NCBI RefSeq assembly: GCF_023520895.1
Contig: NZ_CP026029.1
Location: forward strand, 5,518,001 to 5,582,000
Reading direction: 5' to 3'
Source of the DNA: Paenibacillus sp. PK3_47
GTDB taxonomy: Bacteria; Bacillota; Bacilli; Paenibacillales; Paenibacillaceae
DNA length: 64,000 nt
Positions 23,282 to 32,150 of the stretch are shown here, piece after piece. Every line of letters begins with the position of its first letter. The first letter of the stretch is position 1. Under the pieces are notes generated by a model. The model was not told the origin of the DNA, ran no database searches, and saw only the letters and a program-made list of their open reading frames with translations. Position numbers and translations under genes: made by a program.

Positions 23282-23625
23282 GCTTCCAGCAGTTCCTTCA
23301 GTTCAAGTATATGCCTCTTGGCAGTATCCAGCACAGGCTGAGGTACCGGGGATTCATACTCCAGGCCGTGAGGAAAGGTAGCTTTGCCGAGGTATACCGC
23401 TTCAATTGCAAGGATGGAATCCGGCTTCTCCAGCTTGCCCTCTACAGCGCGCGTGTTGACCCGCAGAAAATACTCTCCGCCGTTCTGCCTGTCTTCGATT
23501 TTGCAGTCGTAAGTGGCGCGGTAATATTCCCATTGCCAGCGGATGAATCCTGCTTTGGCCGCGCTCTCGTCCAGATAGAGAAGGTCGCTTTTCAAGCCTA
23601 CAAGGCCGGTGTTCTCAAAAATCAT
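23278..23625 (-). CDS. YugN-like protein
   Basis: The 115-residue cytoplasmic protein resembles the YugN family of Bacilli: an MIFENTGL start, GFIRWQWEYYRATYD in the middle and a helical C-terminus. Function is unknown. The ORF also allows an ATG three codons earlier (23634). GGGGGA lies upstream and is better spaced for the second ATG, which matches relatives. It is the first gene of a two-gene unit with ftsW, overlapping it as ATGA. The roughly 240 bases between it and the divergent amidohydrolase gene must hold both promoters; I see no clear pair. Confidence 0.8.
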   Translation of the reverse strand: MIFENTGLVGLKSDLLYLDESAAKAGFIRWQWEYYRATYDCKIEDRQNGGEYFLRVNTRAVEGKLEKPDSILAIEAVYLGKATFPHGLEYESPVPQPVLDTAKRHILELKELLEA

Positions 23626-23863
23626 AGCGCACATATCCCCCTTATCAAATGGAATGATTGTTTAATGATCAGAATTATTGATGTTCTCCCTCATGATAGT
23701 ATGTTTCCATGGGTTGTGCAAGGTAAGCCGGGCCTATGAATACCCACTTTTTTGCGTTTCTGCTACAATGGAAGAAATATAGCTCTTTGCGGCCGGGACC
23801 GGAATAAATGCAGGACCTGCTGGCCTGGCCGGAGCGGGTTATGGGAGAAGGGAATGGACAATT

Positions 23864-25033
23864 ATGGAGAAGCTATCATTTGAACAGCTGCTTCCGGAAA
23901 TGGTGAAGTGGCGCCGCCATCTGCACCGTCATCCGGAGCTGTCTTACCAGGAGAAAGAGACATCGGCCTTTGTGGCGGGGAAGCTGGCGGAATTCGGGAT
24001 CGAAGTGGTCAGAAGCAGCACCGGTTACGGACTGACCGGAATTCTTAAGGGCAGTCAGCCGGGCAAAACAGTGGTTTTGCGTGCCGACATGGACGCACTG
24101 GCCATTACGGAAGAAAATGAACACGAGTATGCTTCACAGAACAAAGGCGTTATGCACGCCTGCGGACATGACGGTCACACGGCGATGCTGCTCGCGGCAG
24201 CTTCATACTACAGCAGCCGGCGGGATGAGCTGAACGGTGAGCTGCGCTTCCTGTTCCAGCCTGCCGAGGAGATCTGTCCCGGCGGAGCACAGGGAATGAT
24301 TGCCGAAGGCGTGCTGGAAGGAGCAGATGCCGTATACGGCCTGCATCTGTGGACTCCGATGCCGGTGGGTACAGTCGGAAGCGCTCCGGGCCCGCTGATG
24401 GCTTCTGCCGATGAATTCTTTATCGACATTATCGGTAAAGGCGGGCATGGGGGCATGCCTCACCGGACGGTTGACAGTATCGTGGCGGGGGCAGCGCTGG
24501 TAACCCAGCTTCAGAGCATTGTCAGCCGGTCCGTTGATCCGCTGCGGCCTGCTGTGGTCAGCATCGGCACGATTCAGGGCGGAACCGCGCAGAATATTAT
24601 TGCCGACCGCTGCCGGATTACGGGGACAGTCCGGTCCTTTGACGAAGAGACCCGTTATCTGATCAGAGGCAGAATCGAAGAGATGACTGCCTCGGTAACC
24701 GCAGCTTACGGCGCCGAGTTCAAGCTGGATTATCTGATGGGCTATCCGCCGCTTGTGAACCATGAAGAGGAGTTTATGCGCTTTTTCCGGACAGCCCCGG
24801 AGGCGCTTGGACCGCAAGCGAGTGTAATTATGATGGAGAAGCTGATGCCGGCGGAGGATTTCTCTTATTATGTCAGAGAAATTCCGGGCTGCTTCATCTT
24901 TGTGGGCGCCGGCAATCCCGATAAGGATGCGGTATATCCGCATCACCACAGCCGGTTTGACTTTGATGAAGACGCCCTGCTTCATGGAGTGAAGCTGCTG
25001 GCAGCCATGGCGGATTCCTGCCTGAATGAATAA
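23864..25033 (+). CDS. M20-family amidohydrolase (N-acyl-amino acid / hippurate hydrolase type)
   Basis: The 389-residue zinc peptidase-like enzyme belongs to M20D, which cleaves N-acyl groups from amino acids or related amides. Metal and catalytic motifs are present: RADMDAL, HACGHDGHTAML, FQPAEEICPGGAQ with the catalytic glutamates, YGLHLWTP, and HHHSRFDFDEDAL near the C-terminus. The lid domain (GKGGHGGMPHRTVDSI) is intact. The exact substrate cannot be told; candidates include N-acetyl-diaminopimelate, hippurate and indole-acetyl conjugates. The ribosome binding site (GAGAAGGGA) is somewhat distant from the ATG. The gene is monocistronic, with the CBS gene 70 bases downstream. Confidence 0.92.
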   Translation: MEKLSFEQLLPEMVKWRRHLHRHPELSYQEKETSAFVAGKLAEFGIEVVRSSTGYGLTGILKGSQPGKTVVLRADMDALAITEENEHEYASQNKGVMHACGHDGHTAMLLAAASYYSSRRDELNGELRFLFQPAEEICPGGAQGMIAEGVLEGADAVYGLHLWTPMPVGTVGSAPGPLMASADEFFIDIIGKGGHGGMPHRTVDSIVAGAALVTQLQSIVSRSVDPLRPAVVSIGTIQGGTAQNIIADRCRITGTVRSFDEETRYLIRGRIEEMTASVTAAYGAEFKLDYLMGYPPLVNHEEEFMRFFRTAPEALGPQASVIMMEKLMPAEDFSYYVREIPGCFIFVGAGNPDKDAVYPHHHSRFDFDEDALLHGVKLLAAMADSCLNE

Positions 25034-25104
25034 AATACGTATATTATGAACGGGCTGAGGAAAACCTACTTCCGTATATAGGAACTTGACAGGAGGGGTT
25101 ATCC

Positions 25105-25536
25105 TTGAAGACCGTTCAAGAAGTGATGACTGCACAGCCGGCTACCGTTACGCTGCTGGATAATATCTATGAGGTTGCCGTCTTAATGAGAGACCATGAT
25201 ACCGGGTTTATTCCCGTGGTCGATGCGGATGACGGCGTCACTTTAATCGGAGTGATCACAGACCGCGATCTTGTCATCCGGGGGTATGCGGACAAGCATT
25301 CCGGTTCCACCGCTGTGGAAAGGGTCATGAGCCGGGAGGTTATTTCTGTCAGCGGGGACACTTCGGTGGATGAAGCCGCTGAACTCATGGCTTCGGGCCG
25401 GATCCGCCGGCTGCCTGTAACCCGCGGCAAGCAGCTGATCGGCATCGTGTCGCTCGGTGATCTTGCCGTCAAGAACATCTTCGCTGATGAGGCAGGAGAA
25501 GCGCTGAGTGAAATATCGCAGCGGCAGCTGCATTGA
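25105..25536 (+). CDS. Two-CBS-domain protein
   Basis: The 143-residue protein consists only of a CBS pair: the first domain at about 1-65 (VQEVMTAQPATVTLLDNIYEVAVLM, IGVITDRDLVIRG) and the second at about 72-130 (VMSREVISVSGDTSVDEAAELM, IGIVSLGDLAVKN). Such modules bind adenine nucleotides and regulate partners. Similar stand-alone proteins occur widely in Bacilli, some stress-induced. The start is TTG behind a perfect AGGAGG. Whether it shares a transcript with the amidohydrolase is unclear. Confidence 0.9.
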   Translation: MKTVQEVMTAQPATVTLLDNIYEVAVLMRDHDTGFIPVVDADDGVTLIGVITDRDLVIRGYADKHSGSTAVERVMSREVISVSGDTSVDEAAELMASGRIRRLPVTRGKQLIGIVSLGDLAVKNIFADEAGEALSEISQRQLH

Positions 25537-25626
25537 ATAAGCACATAGGGGAGCTCATTTCCGCATCTTGCGGAGTTGGGCTTCTTCCTGCTGCTGTTTA
25601 TTAAGAAGTGACCGAGGAGGAAAGCT

Positions 25627-27333
25627 ATGAGCGCACAGGGAGCCTGTATTACCCGCAGAGACCGGACGGTTCTGCTGGAATGCAGCCATCCGGGGTTTGA
25701 CGAGGCCAGAAAGGAGCTGGCGGGCTATGCCGAGCTGGTCAAAAGCCCGCCCGTCTACCACACCTACCGTATCTCACCCCTGTCACTATGGAATGCCGCA
25801 GCTGCCGGATATACGGCTGAGAGAATCGTTGCGAGCCTGAAAAACCTTTCCCGCTGGGGAATCCCCGCTGGACTGGAGGACGAGATCAGAGGTCTGCTCT
25901 CCAGGTACGGAAGCCTGGAGCTGCATGCAGACGCTGTGAATCCGCAGAGTATCATGCTCCGTACAGACAAGCCGGGCATTCTGGATGAACTGGAGAAGCT
26001 GAATACGCTGACTGCGCTGGGACTTCAGCGCAGCCATTCATTAGAGAGCAGCTTCCCTGCCGTGCAGCGGGGACTCCTGAAGCAGGAGCTGACAAGACTT
26101 GGTTATCCGGTTATCGACTATGCTGGCTACCGTGAAGGTCAGGTGCTGGACATTGCCTGGAAAGGAGACGGGCAGGGGGAGGCTGGCCGCTCTGACGCTT
26201 CATTTAGGCTCAGGGACTACCAGCAGGAGGCTGTCCGCCATTATCAGGGTACCGGCGGAAGCGGGGGCAGCGGTGTTGTGGTGCTGCCCTGCGGTGCAGG
26301 CAAAACCGTTGTAGGTCTTGCCGTTCTGGAAAGCCTGCAGTGCGAGGCCCTGATTCTCACCTCCAATGCAACCTCTGTAGAGCAGTGGCGGTCCGAACTG
26401 CTGGAGCGGACCAACCTGCCGGCATCCGATGTCGGGAAGTACACCGGTGACCGGAGGGAAGTGCGGCCGGTAACTATAGCAACCTATCAGATGCTGACTC
26501 ACCGCAGTTCAAAGGATGGTCCGTTCCTGCATATGAACCTGTTCAATGAGCGGAACTGGGGACTGATTATTTATGATGAGGTTCATCTGCTTCCGGCCCC
26601 TGTATTCCGGGCGACAGCGGATATCCAGGCCACCCGCCGGCTGGGGCTTACGGCTACACTGGTCAGAGAAGACGGCCGGGAGGGGGATGTATTCTCGCTG
26701 ATTGGACCTAAGTTTTACGAGCTGCCATGGAAGACACTGGAGGACCAGGGCTGGATTGCCTCGGTGGAGTGTGTGGAACTGATTGTGCCGATGGCACCGG
26801 GCCTCCGGAGCAAATACATCTATGCAGGAGGAAAAGAACAGTTCCGGCTTGCCTCGGGCAATCCCGCCAAGGCGGAGGCGGCTGCGCAGATTGTGGAGGC
26901 GCACGCCGGTGCTTCGGTGCTGGTTATCGGCCAGTATCTGGATCAGCTTGAAGAGCTGGCGGAACGCCTGCAGGCGCCTTTGATTACCGGGAAGACGCCG
27001 CAGCGCGAGAGGAAAGAACGGTATGCAGCATTTAATGAAGGGCGTCTGCGGGTGCTGGTGGTTTCCAAAGTGGCTAATTTTGCCGTGAATCTTCCCGATG
27101 CCTCCGTGGCGATTGAGGTGTCGGGCGCCTTCGGCTCACGGCAGGAGGAGGCACAGCGGCTGGGCCGCATCCTCCGGCCGAAGCCGGATGAGAACAAAGC
27201 CTATTTCTATACGCTGGTAACCGGAGACAGCCGGGAGCAGGAATTTGCACTGCGCCGCCGGATGTTTTTAACTGAGCAGGGCTATGAATATGCAGTGAGA
27301 ATGATAGAGCGGCAGGAGGAGGAAATGGCATGA
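25627..27333 (+). CDS. Bacterial XPB-type DNA helicase
   Basis: The 568-residue superfamily 2 helicase has the specific marks of XPB/Rad25. An N-terminal damage-recognition-like domain (1-190) precedes Walker A CGAGKT (222-227), a DEVH box (317-320) rather than DEAD, the RED motif (347-349) after LTATLV, and motif VI QRLGRILRP (510-518). Eukaryotic XPB opens DNA in nucleotide excision repair and transcription. The bacterial protein is a 3'-5' helicase whose role is less clear. The gene starts 90 bases after the CBS gene with GAGGAAAGCT before the ATG. It overlaps the next gene by four bases (ATGA), so both products are probably made together. Confidence 0.92.
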   Translation: MSAQGACITRRDRTVLLECSHPGFDEARKELAGYAELVKSPPVYHTYRISPLSLWNAAAAGYTAERIVASLKNLSRWGIPAGLEDEIRGLLSRYGSLELHADAVNPQSIMLRTDKPGILDELEKLNTLTALGLQRSHSLESSFPAVQRGLLKQELTRLGYPVIDYAGYREGQVLDIAWKGDGQGEAGRSDASFRLRDYQQEAVRHYQGTGGSGGSGVVVLPCGAGKTVVGLAVLESLQCEALILTSNATSVEQWRSELLERTNLPASDVGKYTGDRREVRPVTIATYQMLTHRSSKDGPFLHMNLFNERNWGLIIYDEVHLLPAPVFRATADIQATRRLGLTATLVREDGREGDVFSLIGPKFYELPWKTLEDQGWIASVECVELIVPMAPGLRSKYIYAGGKEQFRLASGNPAKAEAAAQIVEAHAGASVLVIGQYLDQLEELAERLQAPLITGKTPQRERKERYAAFNEGRLRVLVVSKVANFAVNLPDASVAIEVSGAFGSRQEEAQRLGRILRPKPDENKAYFYTLVTGDSREQEFALRRRMFLTEQGYEYAVRMIERQEEEMA

Positions 27334-29216
27334 TGAAGCTGTCATCTGAGGCGCAGGAGGTGCTGCAAAGGAGCTGTGCTGCTTATGCAGCACAGCCCTT
27401 TGCAGCGGACAAGGCAGAGCGGCTGCGTCCGGCGGCCCTCTGCCGTGCCGAGCAGCAGCTGGCTCTGCTGGAGCTGCGCCAGGCAGGGATGCTGGAGCTG
27501 CGCCGCAAAATATGGGGCGAGCAGCTGTATCAGATTCCGGCAGAAAGGCTGGCTTCCATACAGCAGACCTGCTTTCCTTATGTTCCACGTGCTGTACCGG
27601 ACAGTGCGGTAGCTCTTCAGTCAGCCACAGGCGCGGGGCTTACGGGAGAATTGTTCCGGGCATTGCTGTTCACCGCGCGGGAAGGGCTGCCCTTGACCGG
27701 AAAAGGGGCCATACACAGCAAAAAAATGAGCCGCCTGGCTGCAGGATTGTCGTTACAGGAGCATCAACTGGCGGATCTGATATCCCCGGATGCAGGCCGT
27801 GCGCATCCGCACCCGCTGCCGGCGATGGTCATCGTTGACCTAATGCTGGCAATGGGGCTCGCCTGCCGGAACCAGACGGCTATCGTTCTGGATTCCGGGA
27901 GGCTGAAGAGCTGGTTCGGGCTCACTGAAGCTGAAATGTCAAGCCGGCTATACGGCGTTATACTGGAACGTTACGGGCAGCAGTCAGCCGATCTGCAGCA
28001 TTTCCGTTATTTTATCTCCGCTGCCGGATTCGCGCCAGGGCAATGGTATTCCTTAACGGAGGTTGTTCAGGCAATGGCCGCTTACGGACTTTGTGTACCG
28101 GGACCGCAGCTGGAAGCGGGATGTCTGGTATGGCTCAGAGGACTGGCGGCGTTCGGCTGGTGCGAGCTTGGAAGCGGAGAGGGTGGCGATGCATGCTTCC
28201 GCTGGACAAGAATGAAGCCGCTGCCGGAAATTGGCCCGGAGAACGGATGCCTGGATCGGCCGGAAGCAGCAATGTTTATTGTACAGCCGGATTTCGAAGT
28301 GCTTGTTCTCCCGGAAACCCCGTTTCCTATCCGGTGGAGGCTTGCCGGATGTGCCGAACTGCTGCACAGCGACGACCTGTGGAGCTTCAGGCTGACCCAA
28401 AAAATGCTTGAAGCTGCTGCGGAGCAGGGCCGCTCTCCCGGGGAGGAAATAGCCTGGCTGGCTTCCCATGCGCACGGGGGATTGCCGGGACAAGTGGAGC
28501 AGGCCCTGAAGCATTGGGCCAAAGGGATCGGACGTACAGAGCTGTCAGAGGTTATTCTTCTGGCTTGCCGGAATGAAAAGGACGGAGAGGTCATTGCTGC
28601 CCATCCGCGGCTGCAGGAGAGCCTTACCAGAGTGGGGCCGCTGCACTTCATTGTCCAGCCGGAGGAGGTCGCAGCGGTCCGCAGGGAGCTGGCAGGTTCG
28701 GGGCTGGCGCCGCGCTTCAGCGGGGGCCGGGAAGGGAAAATGCCGGAATCTGATTACTTGCTGTCTGAAGCTGCCGCGCAGGCTGCAGAATTTATCCTCC
28801 CGGACACAGAAAATTCCTGTGGGCTATTCGGTAATAAAGTTACACTGCAGCTGATCCCGTTCGTCTCTGCCGAAGCGGAAGAACTGATGCTGCCGGGCCG
28901 GACGGCTGTGCCGCAGATGTGGTTGAAGGAATGGCGGCAGTATCACGGCTCGACAGCGCAGAAGGTGATGGAGCAGGCCCTGGAATGGGGAGTAAAGGTC
29001 CGCCTGGCACTGGAAGACCGGGTTCACGAGTTTATTCCCGGCCGAATCCACTCCCGCCCCTGGAGAGTGACGGGCTATCTGCTGGATTCCGGGGGGGCAG
29101 ACGGAATGGAGGCGGAGCTGGCCGCAGGGGATTGGCAGGAGATGATGCTCCTGCTGCCCCGGGAACGGAGAATTTCCTCTTCTTCTGAGGCAGGCGGATA
29201 TGTTATGATAAGATAG
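27330..29216 (+). CDS. Helicase-associated protein with XPB N-terminal-like domain, XPB partner
   Basis: The 628-residue soluble protein is the second gene of the XPB unit. A central part (about 310-460) resembles the helicase_C_3 / XPB-Ssl2 N-terminal domain, with FIVQPDFEVLVLPETPFP near its start and LHFIVQPEEVAAVRRELAG near its end. The N-terminal half is helical, perhaps with winged-helix parts, and I assign it no family. There is no Walker A or DEAD-type motif, so it is not a helicase itself. A loader or regulator of the adjacent XPB is inferred from overlap and from similar gene pairs in Paenibacillus and actinobacteria. The start ATG lies inside the stop of the helicase gene, after GGAGGAGG. 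Confidence 0.78.
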   Translation: MMKLSSEAQEVLQRSCAAYAAQPFAADKAERLRPAALCRAEQQLALLELRQAGMLELRRKIWGEQLYQIPAERLASIQQTCFPYVPRAVPDSAVALQSATGAGLTGELFRALLFTAREGLPLTGKGAIHSKKMSRLAAGLSLQEHQLADLISPDAGRAHPHPLPAMVIVDLMLAMGLACRNQTAIVLDSGRLKSWFGLTEAEMSSRLYGVILERYGQQSADLQHFRYFISAAGFAPGQWYSLTEVVQAMAAYGLCVPGPQLEAGCLVWLRGLAAFGWCELGSGEGGDACFRWTRMKPLPEIGPENGCLDRPEAAMFIVQPDFEVLVLPETPFPIRWRLAGCAELLHSDDLWSFRLTQKMLEAAAEQGRSPGEEIAWLASHAHGGLPGQVEQALKHWAKGIGRTELSEVILLACRNEKDGEVIAAHPRLQESLTRVGPLHFIVQPEEVAAVRRELAGSGLAPRFSGGREGKMPESDYLLSEAAAQAAEFILPDTENSCGLFGNKVTLQLIPFVSAEAEELMLPGRTAVPQMWLKEWRQYHGSTAQKVMEQALEWGVKVRLALEDRVHEFIPGRIHSRPWRVTGYLLDSGGADGMEAELAAGDWQEMMLLLPRERRISSSSEAGGYVMIR

Positions 29217-29261
29217 TCTACAGCTACAGTAGACCATTAACGTAGAAAAGAGTTGAAGTTC

Positions 29262-29699
29262 ATGAGCGTAGCTGAAATGAATACGGTCGATATGGCCGAA
29301 GTGCTTACTTACGCCTATGAATTAGGCGATATGATTAATCAATCCGCTGAAGTATCGGATTACTTATACTGGAAAGGCCGGGTTGCTGCCAACCCGCAAA
29401 TCCAGGCCATGATTAGAGTGCTGGACAGCAAGAAGGAGCTGTTCGAGGAGACCCAGCGGTTTGGTCATTTTCACCCGAATTATCATTCGGCCAAGGATGA
29501 GGTTACAGCGGTAGAGCGGGAGCTTGAACAGTTCGAAGAGGTTGTACGCTTCAAGCTGGCGGAGAAGACGCTGGATGATATCCTGCACTCGATGTCGGAA
29601 GCGATTGCCTTCTCCGTATCGGACAGCATCAAGGTGCCCAGCAATGATCCCAACCCCAAAGGCGGATGCGGCAGCGGAGGCAAATGCTCTTGCGGATAA
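29262..29699 (+). CDS. ylbF: YlbF family regulator
   Basis: The 145-residue helical protein matches B. subtilis YlbF. That protein joins YmcA and YaaT in the Y-complex, which directs RNase Y processing and influences sporulation, competence and biofilm formation. The ERELEQFEEVVRFKLAEKTLDDIL core and IKVPSNDPNP are followed by the cysteine-rich tail GGCGSGGKCSCG. The same tail in YlbF is associated with iron-sulfur clusters of the complex. The start is uncertain: ATG at 29262 has only a weak AAAGAGTTGAAG upstream; a TTG nine bases earlier or an ATG at 29277 are alternatives. The gene is followed by ylbG, as in B. subtilis. Confidence 0.88.
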   Translation: MSVAEMNTVDMAEVLTYAYELGDMINQSAEVSDYLYWKGRVAANPQIQAMIRVLDSKKELFEETQRFGHFHPNYHSAKDEVTAVERELEQFEEVVRFKLAEKTLDDILHSMSEAIAFSVSDSIKVPSNDPNPKGGCGSGGKCSCG

Positions 29700-29738
29700 G
29701 CCCTCCAGAAAGAGACAGATAGAAAGGCGGATGAGCTT

Positions 29739-30002
29739 ATGTTTGCGGAACGGACAGGATATATCGTGTGGGTTAGTGACGTCAAGGCGGCACGCAACCT
29801 GGAGAAATACGGAACTCTTCATTACGTATCCCGCAGGATGCATTACGCGGTTATGTATGTGAATGCGGAACGGGCAGAGGAAGTTATGAAGAATGTCCGC
29901 AGGCTCTCCTACGTGCGCAAGATCGAGAGATCTTACCGTAATGAGCTCAAGACGGAATATACCAGCAACGGACAGGACAAGTCCCGTTACTACGGACTAT
30001 AA
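29739..30002 (+). CDS. ylbG: YlbG (DUF2129) protein
   Basis: The 87-residue protein matches YlbG: GYIVWVSDVKAARNLEKYG, VSRRMHYAVMYVN and VRKIERSYRNELKTEY. Function is unknown. It follows ylbF at 39 bases with AGGCGG before the ATG, and a strong terminator closes the pair. Confidence 0.9.
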   Translation: MFAERTGYIVWVSDVKAARNLEKYGTLHYVSRRMHYAVMYVNAERAEEVMKNVRRLSYVRKIERSYRNELKTEYTSNGQDKSRYYGL

Positions 30003-30020
30003 ATTCCGTTATTCAGAGGA

Positions 30021-30047
30021 ACAGGCGCCGACGGCGCCTGTTTTTTT
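30021..30047 (+). terminator. Terminator of ylbF-ylbG
   Basis: A perfect 9-bp stem ACAGGCGCC / GGCGCCTGT with a 3-base loop is followed by T residues. Confidence 0.92.
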
Positions 30048-30179
30048 GTACAGCGCTTAAGGGATCCGGCTTAAAATCTCTAGGTAATTTGCCCTAACTA
30101 TTTTATCGCAGCTTAATACTTCCGGTATATGCTTGTACAGAGTGACAAAATTCACGAAGAAAAGCACGCAGGTGATAAG

Positions 30180-31133
30180 ATGATTAAAGATTGGGCATTG
30201 TCCAAAAAGCTATCGGTAATTCCGCAATACCTCCAGCACATGAACGGAAGAGTGAAGGGAGAGGTCAAAGAGCTGGGGAGACTGGCCGCACTCCTGGATA
30301 TTATGAATAATGAACGTCTGGATACTTATTTTCAGCCTATATTGCAGCTGCACAGCGGCCAGACCCTGGGGCATGAGGTGCTGAACCGGCCGCCCAGCTC
30401 AGCCCAATTCCCTACGACAGAGCAATTTTATGAATTTGCCGGGCGGACGGAGCAGATGTACCGTTTCGAGCAGTACTGCCGGCGGATGTCGCTGTCCCGG
30501 TATGTGGATAAGCTGCCGGCGGCGGACAGGGGGAGCGGAAAGCTGATTTTTATTAATGTGCATCCGGGGGTGCTTCATGATGCCCGCCACAAAAGCGGAG
30601 AAACTCTGGGGCTGCTGCATTCACTGGGGCTCTCTCCGGAAAAGGTAGTCTTTGAACTGACTGAACGGCAGGCGGTGCAGGATTATGTAAGCTTCGAAAA
30701 GGTATTGTCCCATTACCGTACCCAGGGCTTCCGCATTGCTGTGGACGATGCAGGCTCGGGATACAATAGCCTCAAGACACTTGTCTATCTCAAGCCGGAG
30801 TTCATCAAGCTGGACAAGTCCCTGATCCATGGAATACACGGCAGCCGTGAACAGCAGGAGCTGCTGGAGCTGGTCAGGGAATATGCGGCCAGATCAGACA
30901 CAAAGGTCATCGCTGAAGGCATTGAAACGGCGGAGGAGCTGGAATTTTTGCAGCGTTCCGGGATCGAATTCGGCCAGGGATATGCGCTGGGCAGGCCATC
31001 ACTGCTGCCGGTTCAGGGCGCTTTCCCGCCCGGTGATCATCACAATCCAGAGTTAGAGTTGGGAGGCTACAGGTATGTTTCTGCAGATCGGAGAAATCGC
31101 CGAGCAGATTCCGGAGATTTCCTGTCATCATAA
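30180..31133 (+). CDS. EAL-domain cyclic di-GMP phosphodiesterase
   Basis: The 317-residue cytoplasmic protein has an EAL domain from about 50 to 275. All usual catalytic residues are present: Glu66 in EVL, Asn126 in INVHP, Glu162 in ELTE, Asp189-Asp190 in VDDAG, Lys210, Glu246 in AEGIE and Gln266 in GQGY. The DDFG loop is DDAG here. Cleavage of cyclic di-GMP is therefore likely. The start at 30180 is preferred over an ATG 51 bases upstream because AGGTG lies six bases before it. The last 19 codons overlap the next gene in another frame. That tail reads SADRRNRRADSGDFLSS, unlike any EAL domain end. Confidence 0.88.
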   Translation: MIKDWALSKKLSVIPQYLQHMNGRVKGEVKELGRLAALLDIMNNERLDTYFQPILQLHSGQTLGHEVLNRPPSSAQFPTTEQFYEFAGRTEQMYRFEQYCRRMSLSRYVDKLPAADRGSGKLIFINVHPGVLHDARHKSGETLGLLHSLGLSPEKVVFELTERQAVQDYVSFEKVLSHYRTQGFRIAVDDAGSGYNSLKTLVYLKPEFIKLDKSLIHGIHGSREQQELLELVREYAARSDTKVIAEGIETAEELEFLQRSGIEFGQGYALGRPSLLPVQGAFPPGDHHNPELELGGYRYVSADRRNRRADSGDFLSS

Positions 31134-32043
31134 ATGCGAATATGTGGATCAGGTTTTTAAAAGCAACCCGCAGCTTCAGGGAGTCGCCGTATGCGAAAAT
31201 GGCCTTCCTGTGGCGCTGATCATGAGAATCCGCTTTTACCAGCAGATCGGGACCCTTTACGGTTATACCCTGTATATGGGCAGACCTGTAGAGCTTGTCA
31301 TGGACAGAAACCCGCTTGTCGTGGAATACAAAACGCCTATCACCGAGGTCAGCAGGCTGGCCATGAACAGAAGCGACGAAAATCTGTATGATTACGTGAT
31401 GGTTATTCATGAGGAGAAGCTGTTCGGGGCTGTCAGTGTGAGGGATCTGCTGCTGAACTTTGCCGAGATCCAGGCGGTTGCCGCCAGTTTTCTGAATCCG
31501 CTGACCGGACTTCCTGGCAATCTCAGCATCAATGAGTGGATGGTAAAAACGCTGCTGCAGGAGCAGTTCAGTGTGCTGTACATAGATCTGGATCATTTTA
31601 AAGCCTACAACGATACCTACGGATTTAAGGAAGGGGACCGGATGCTTCAGGCGACAGCAGAGATATTGAAGCATGCTGCGCTGCAGCAGGGCGGGTTCCT
31701 GGGCCATATCGGCGGGGACGACTTTATTATTTTTATCAACCACTATAACTTTGAAGAATGCTGCAGGTCGATCATCTCGCAATTTGAGACGGCCGTTCAG
31801 GATTTTTACCATGCCGGACATCTGGCCCAGGCTTATGTACTGACAGAGAGCCGTTCGGGTGTAATGGAGGAAATTCCGCTCGTCTCCATCTCTGTGGCAG
31901 TCGTGACCAACCGCTTCCGGCGTTTTGAATCCCCCCAGGATCTTTCGGGCGAAGCGGCACGGCTGAAGAAAAAATGTAAAATGATCAAGGGCAGCAGTTA
32001 CGTGGATGATGAGGATTATGCGCTGCTGCAGGACTGCCGCTAA
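31075..32043 (+). CDS. CBS-pair GGDEF protein
   Basis: The 322-residue protein has a CBS-type pair (about 5-130) and a GGDEF domain (about 140-300). The active loop is GGDDF (213-217), a rarer variant, and YIDLDHFKAYNDTYGFKEGD is well kept. No RxxD inhibition site precedes it. It may be a weak diguanylate cyclase or a GTP sensor. GGGAGG lies 11 bases before the ATG, so independent initiation is well supported. It overlaps the EAL gene by 59 bases in a +1 frame. Together the two give EAL-CBS-GGDEF, an order known in single proteins. Confidence 0.88.
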   Translation: MFLQIGEIAEQIPEISCHHKCEYVDQVFKSNPQLQGVAVCENGLPVALIMRIRFYQQIGTLYGYTLYMGRPVELVMDRNPLVVEYKTPITEVSRLAMNRSDENLYDYVMVIHEEKLFGAVSVRDLLLNFAEIQAVAASFLNPLTGLPGNLSINEWMVKTLLQEQFSVLYIDLDHFKAYNDTYGFKEGDRMLQATAEILKHAALQQGGFLGHIGGDDFIIFINHYNFEECCRSIISQFETAVQDFYHAGHLAQAYVLTESRSGVMEEIPLVSISVAVVTNRFRRFESPQDLSGEAARLKKKCKMIKGSSYVDDEDYALLQDCR

Positions 32044-32150
32044 CTATTAACTATACACTCCGGGATCTGTGCGATGCTTGAACAACACGCCCTGATGCGG
32101 TAAGATTGACAACAATAAGAGCATGCCAAGACCCTTTATTGTGGAGTGTG

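Noticed and set aside
24203..25135. 310-codon ORF antisense to the M20 amidohydrolase gene
   Set aside because: Shadow of a clear gene in another frame.
30129..30179. Upstream ATG for the EAL protein
   Set aside because: No ribosome binding site, whereas AGGTG stands before the ATG at 30180.
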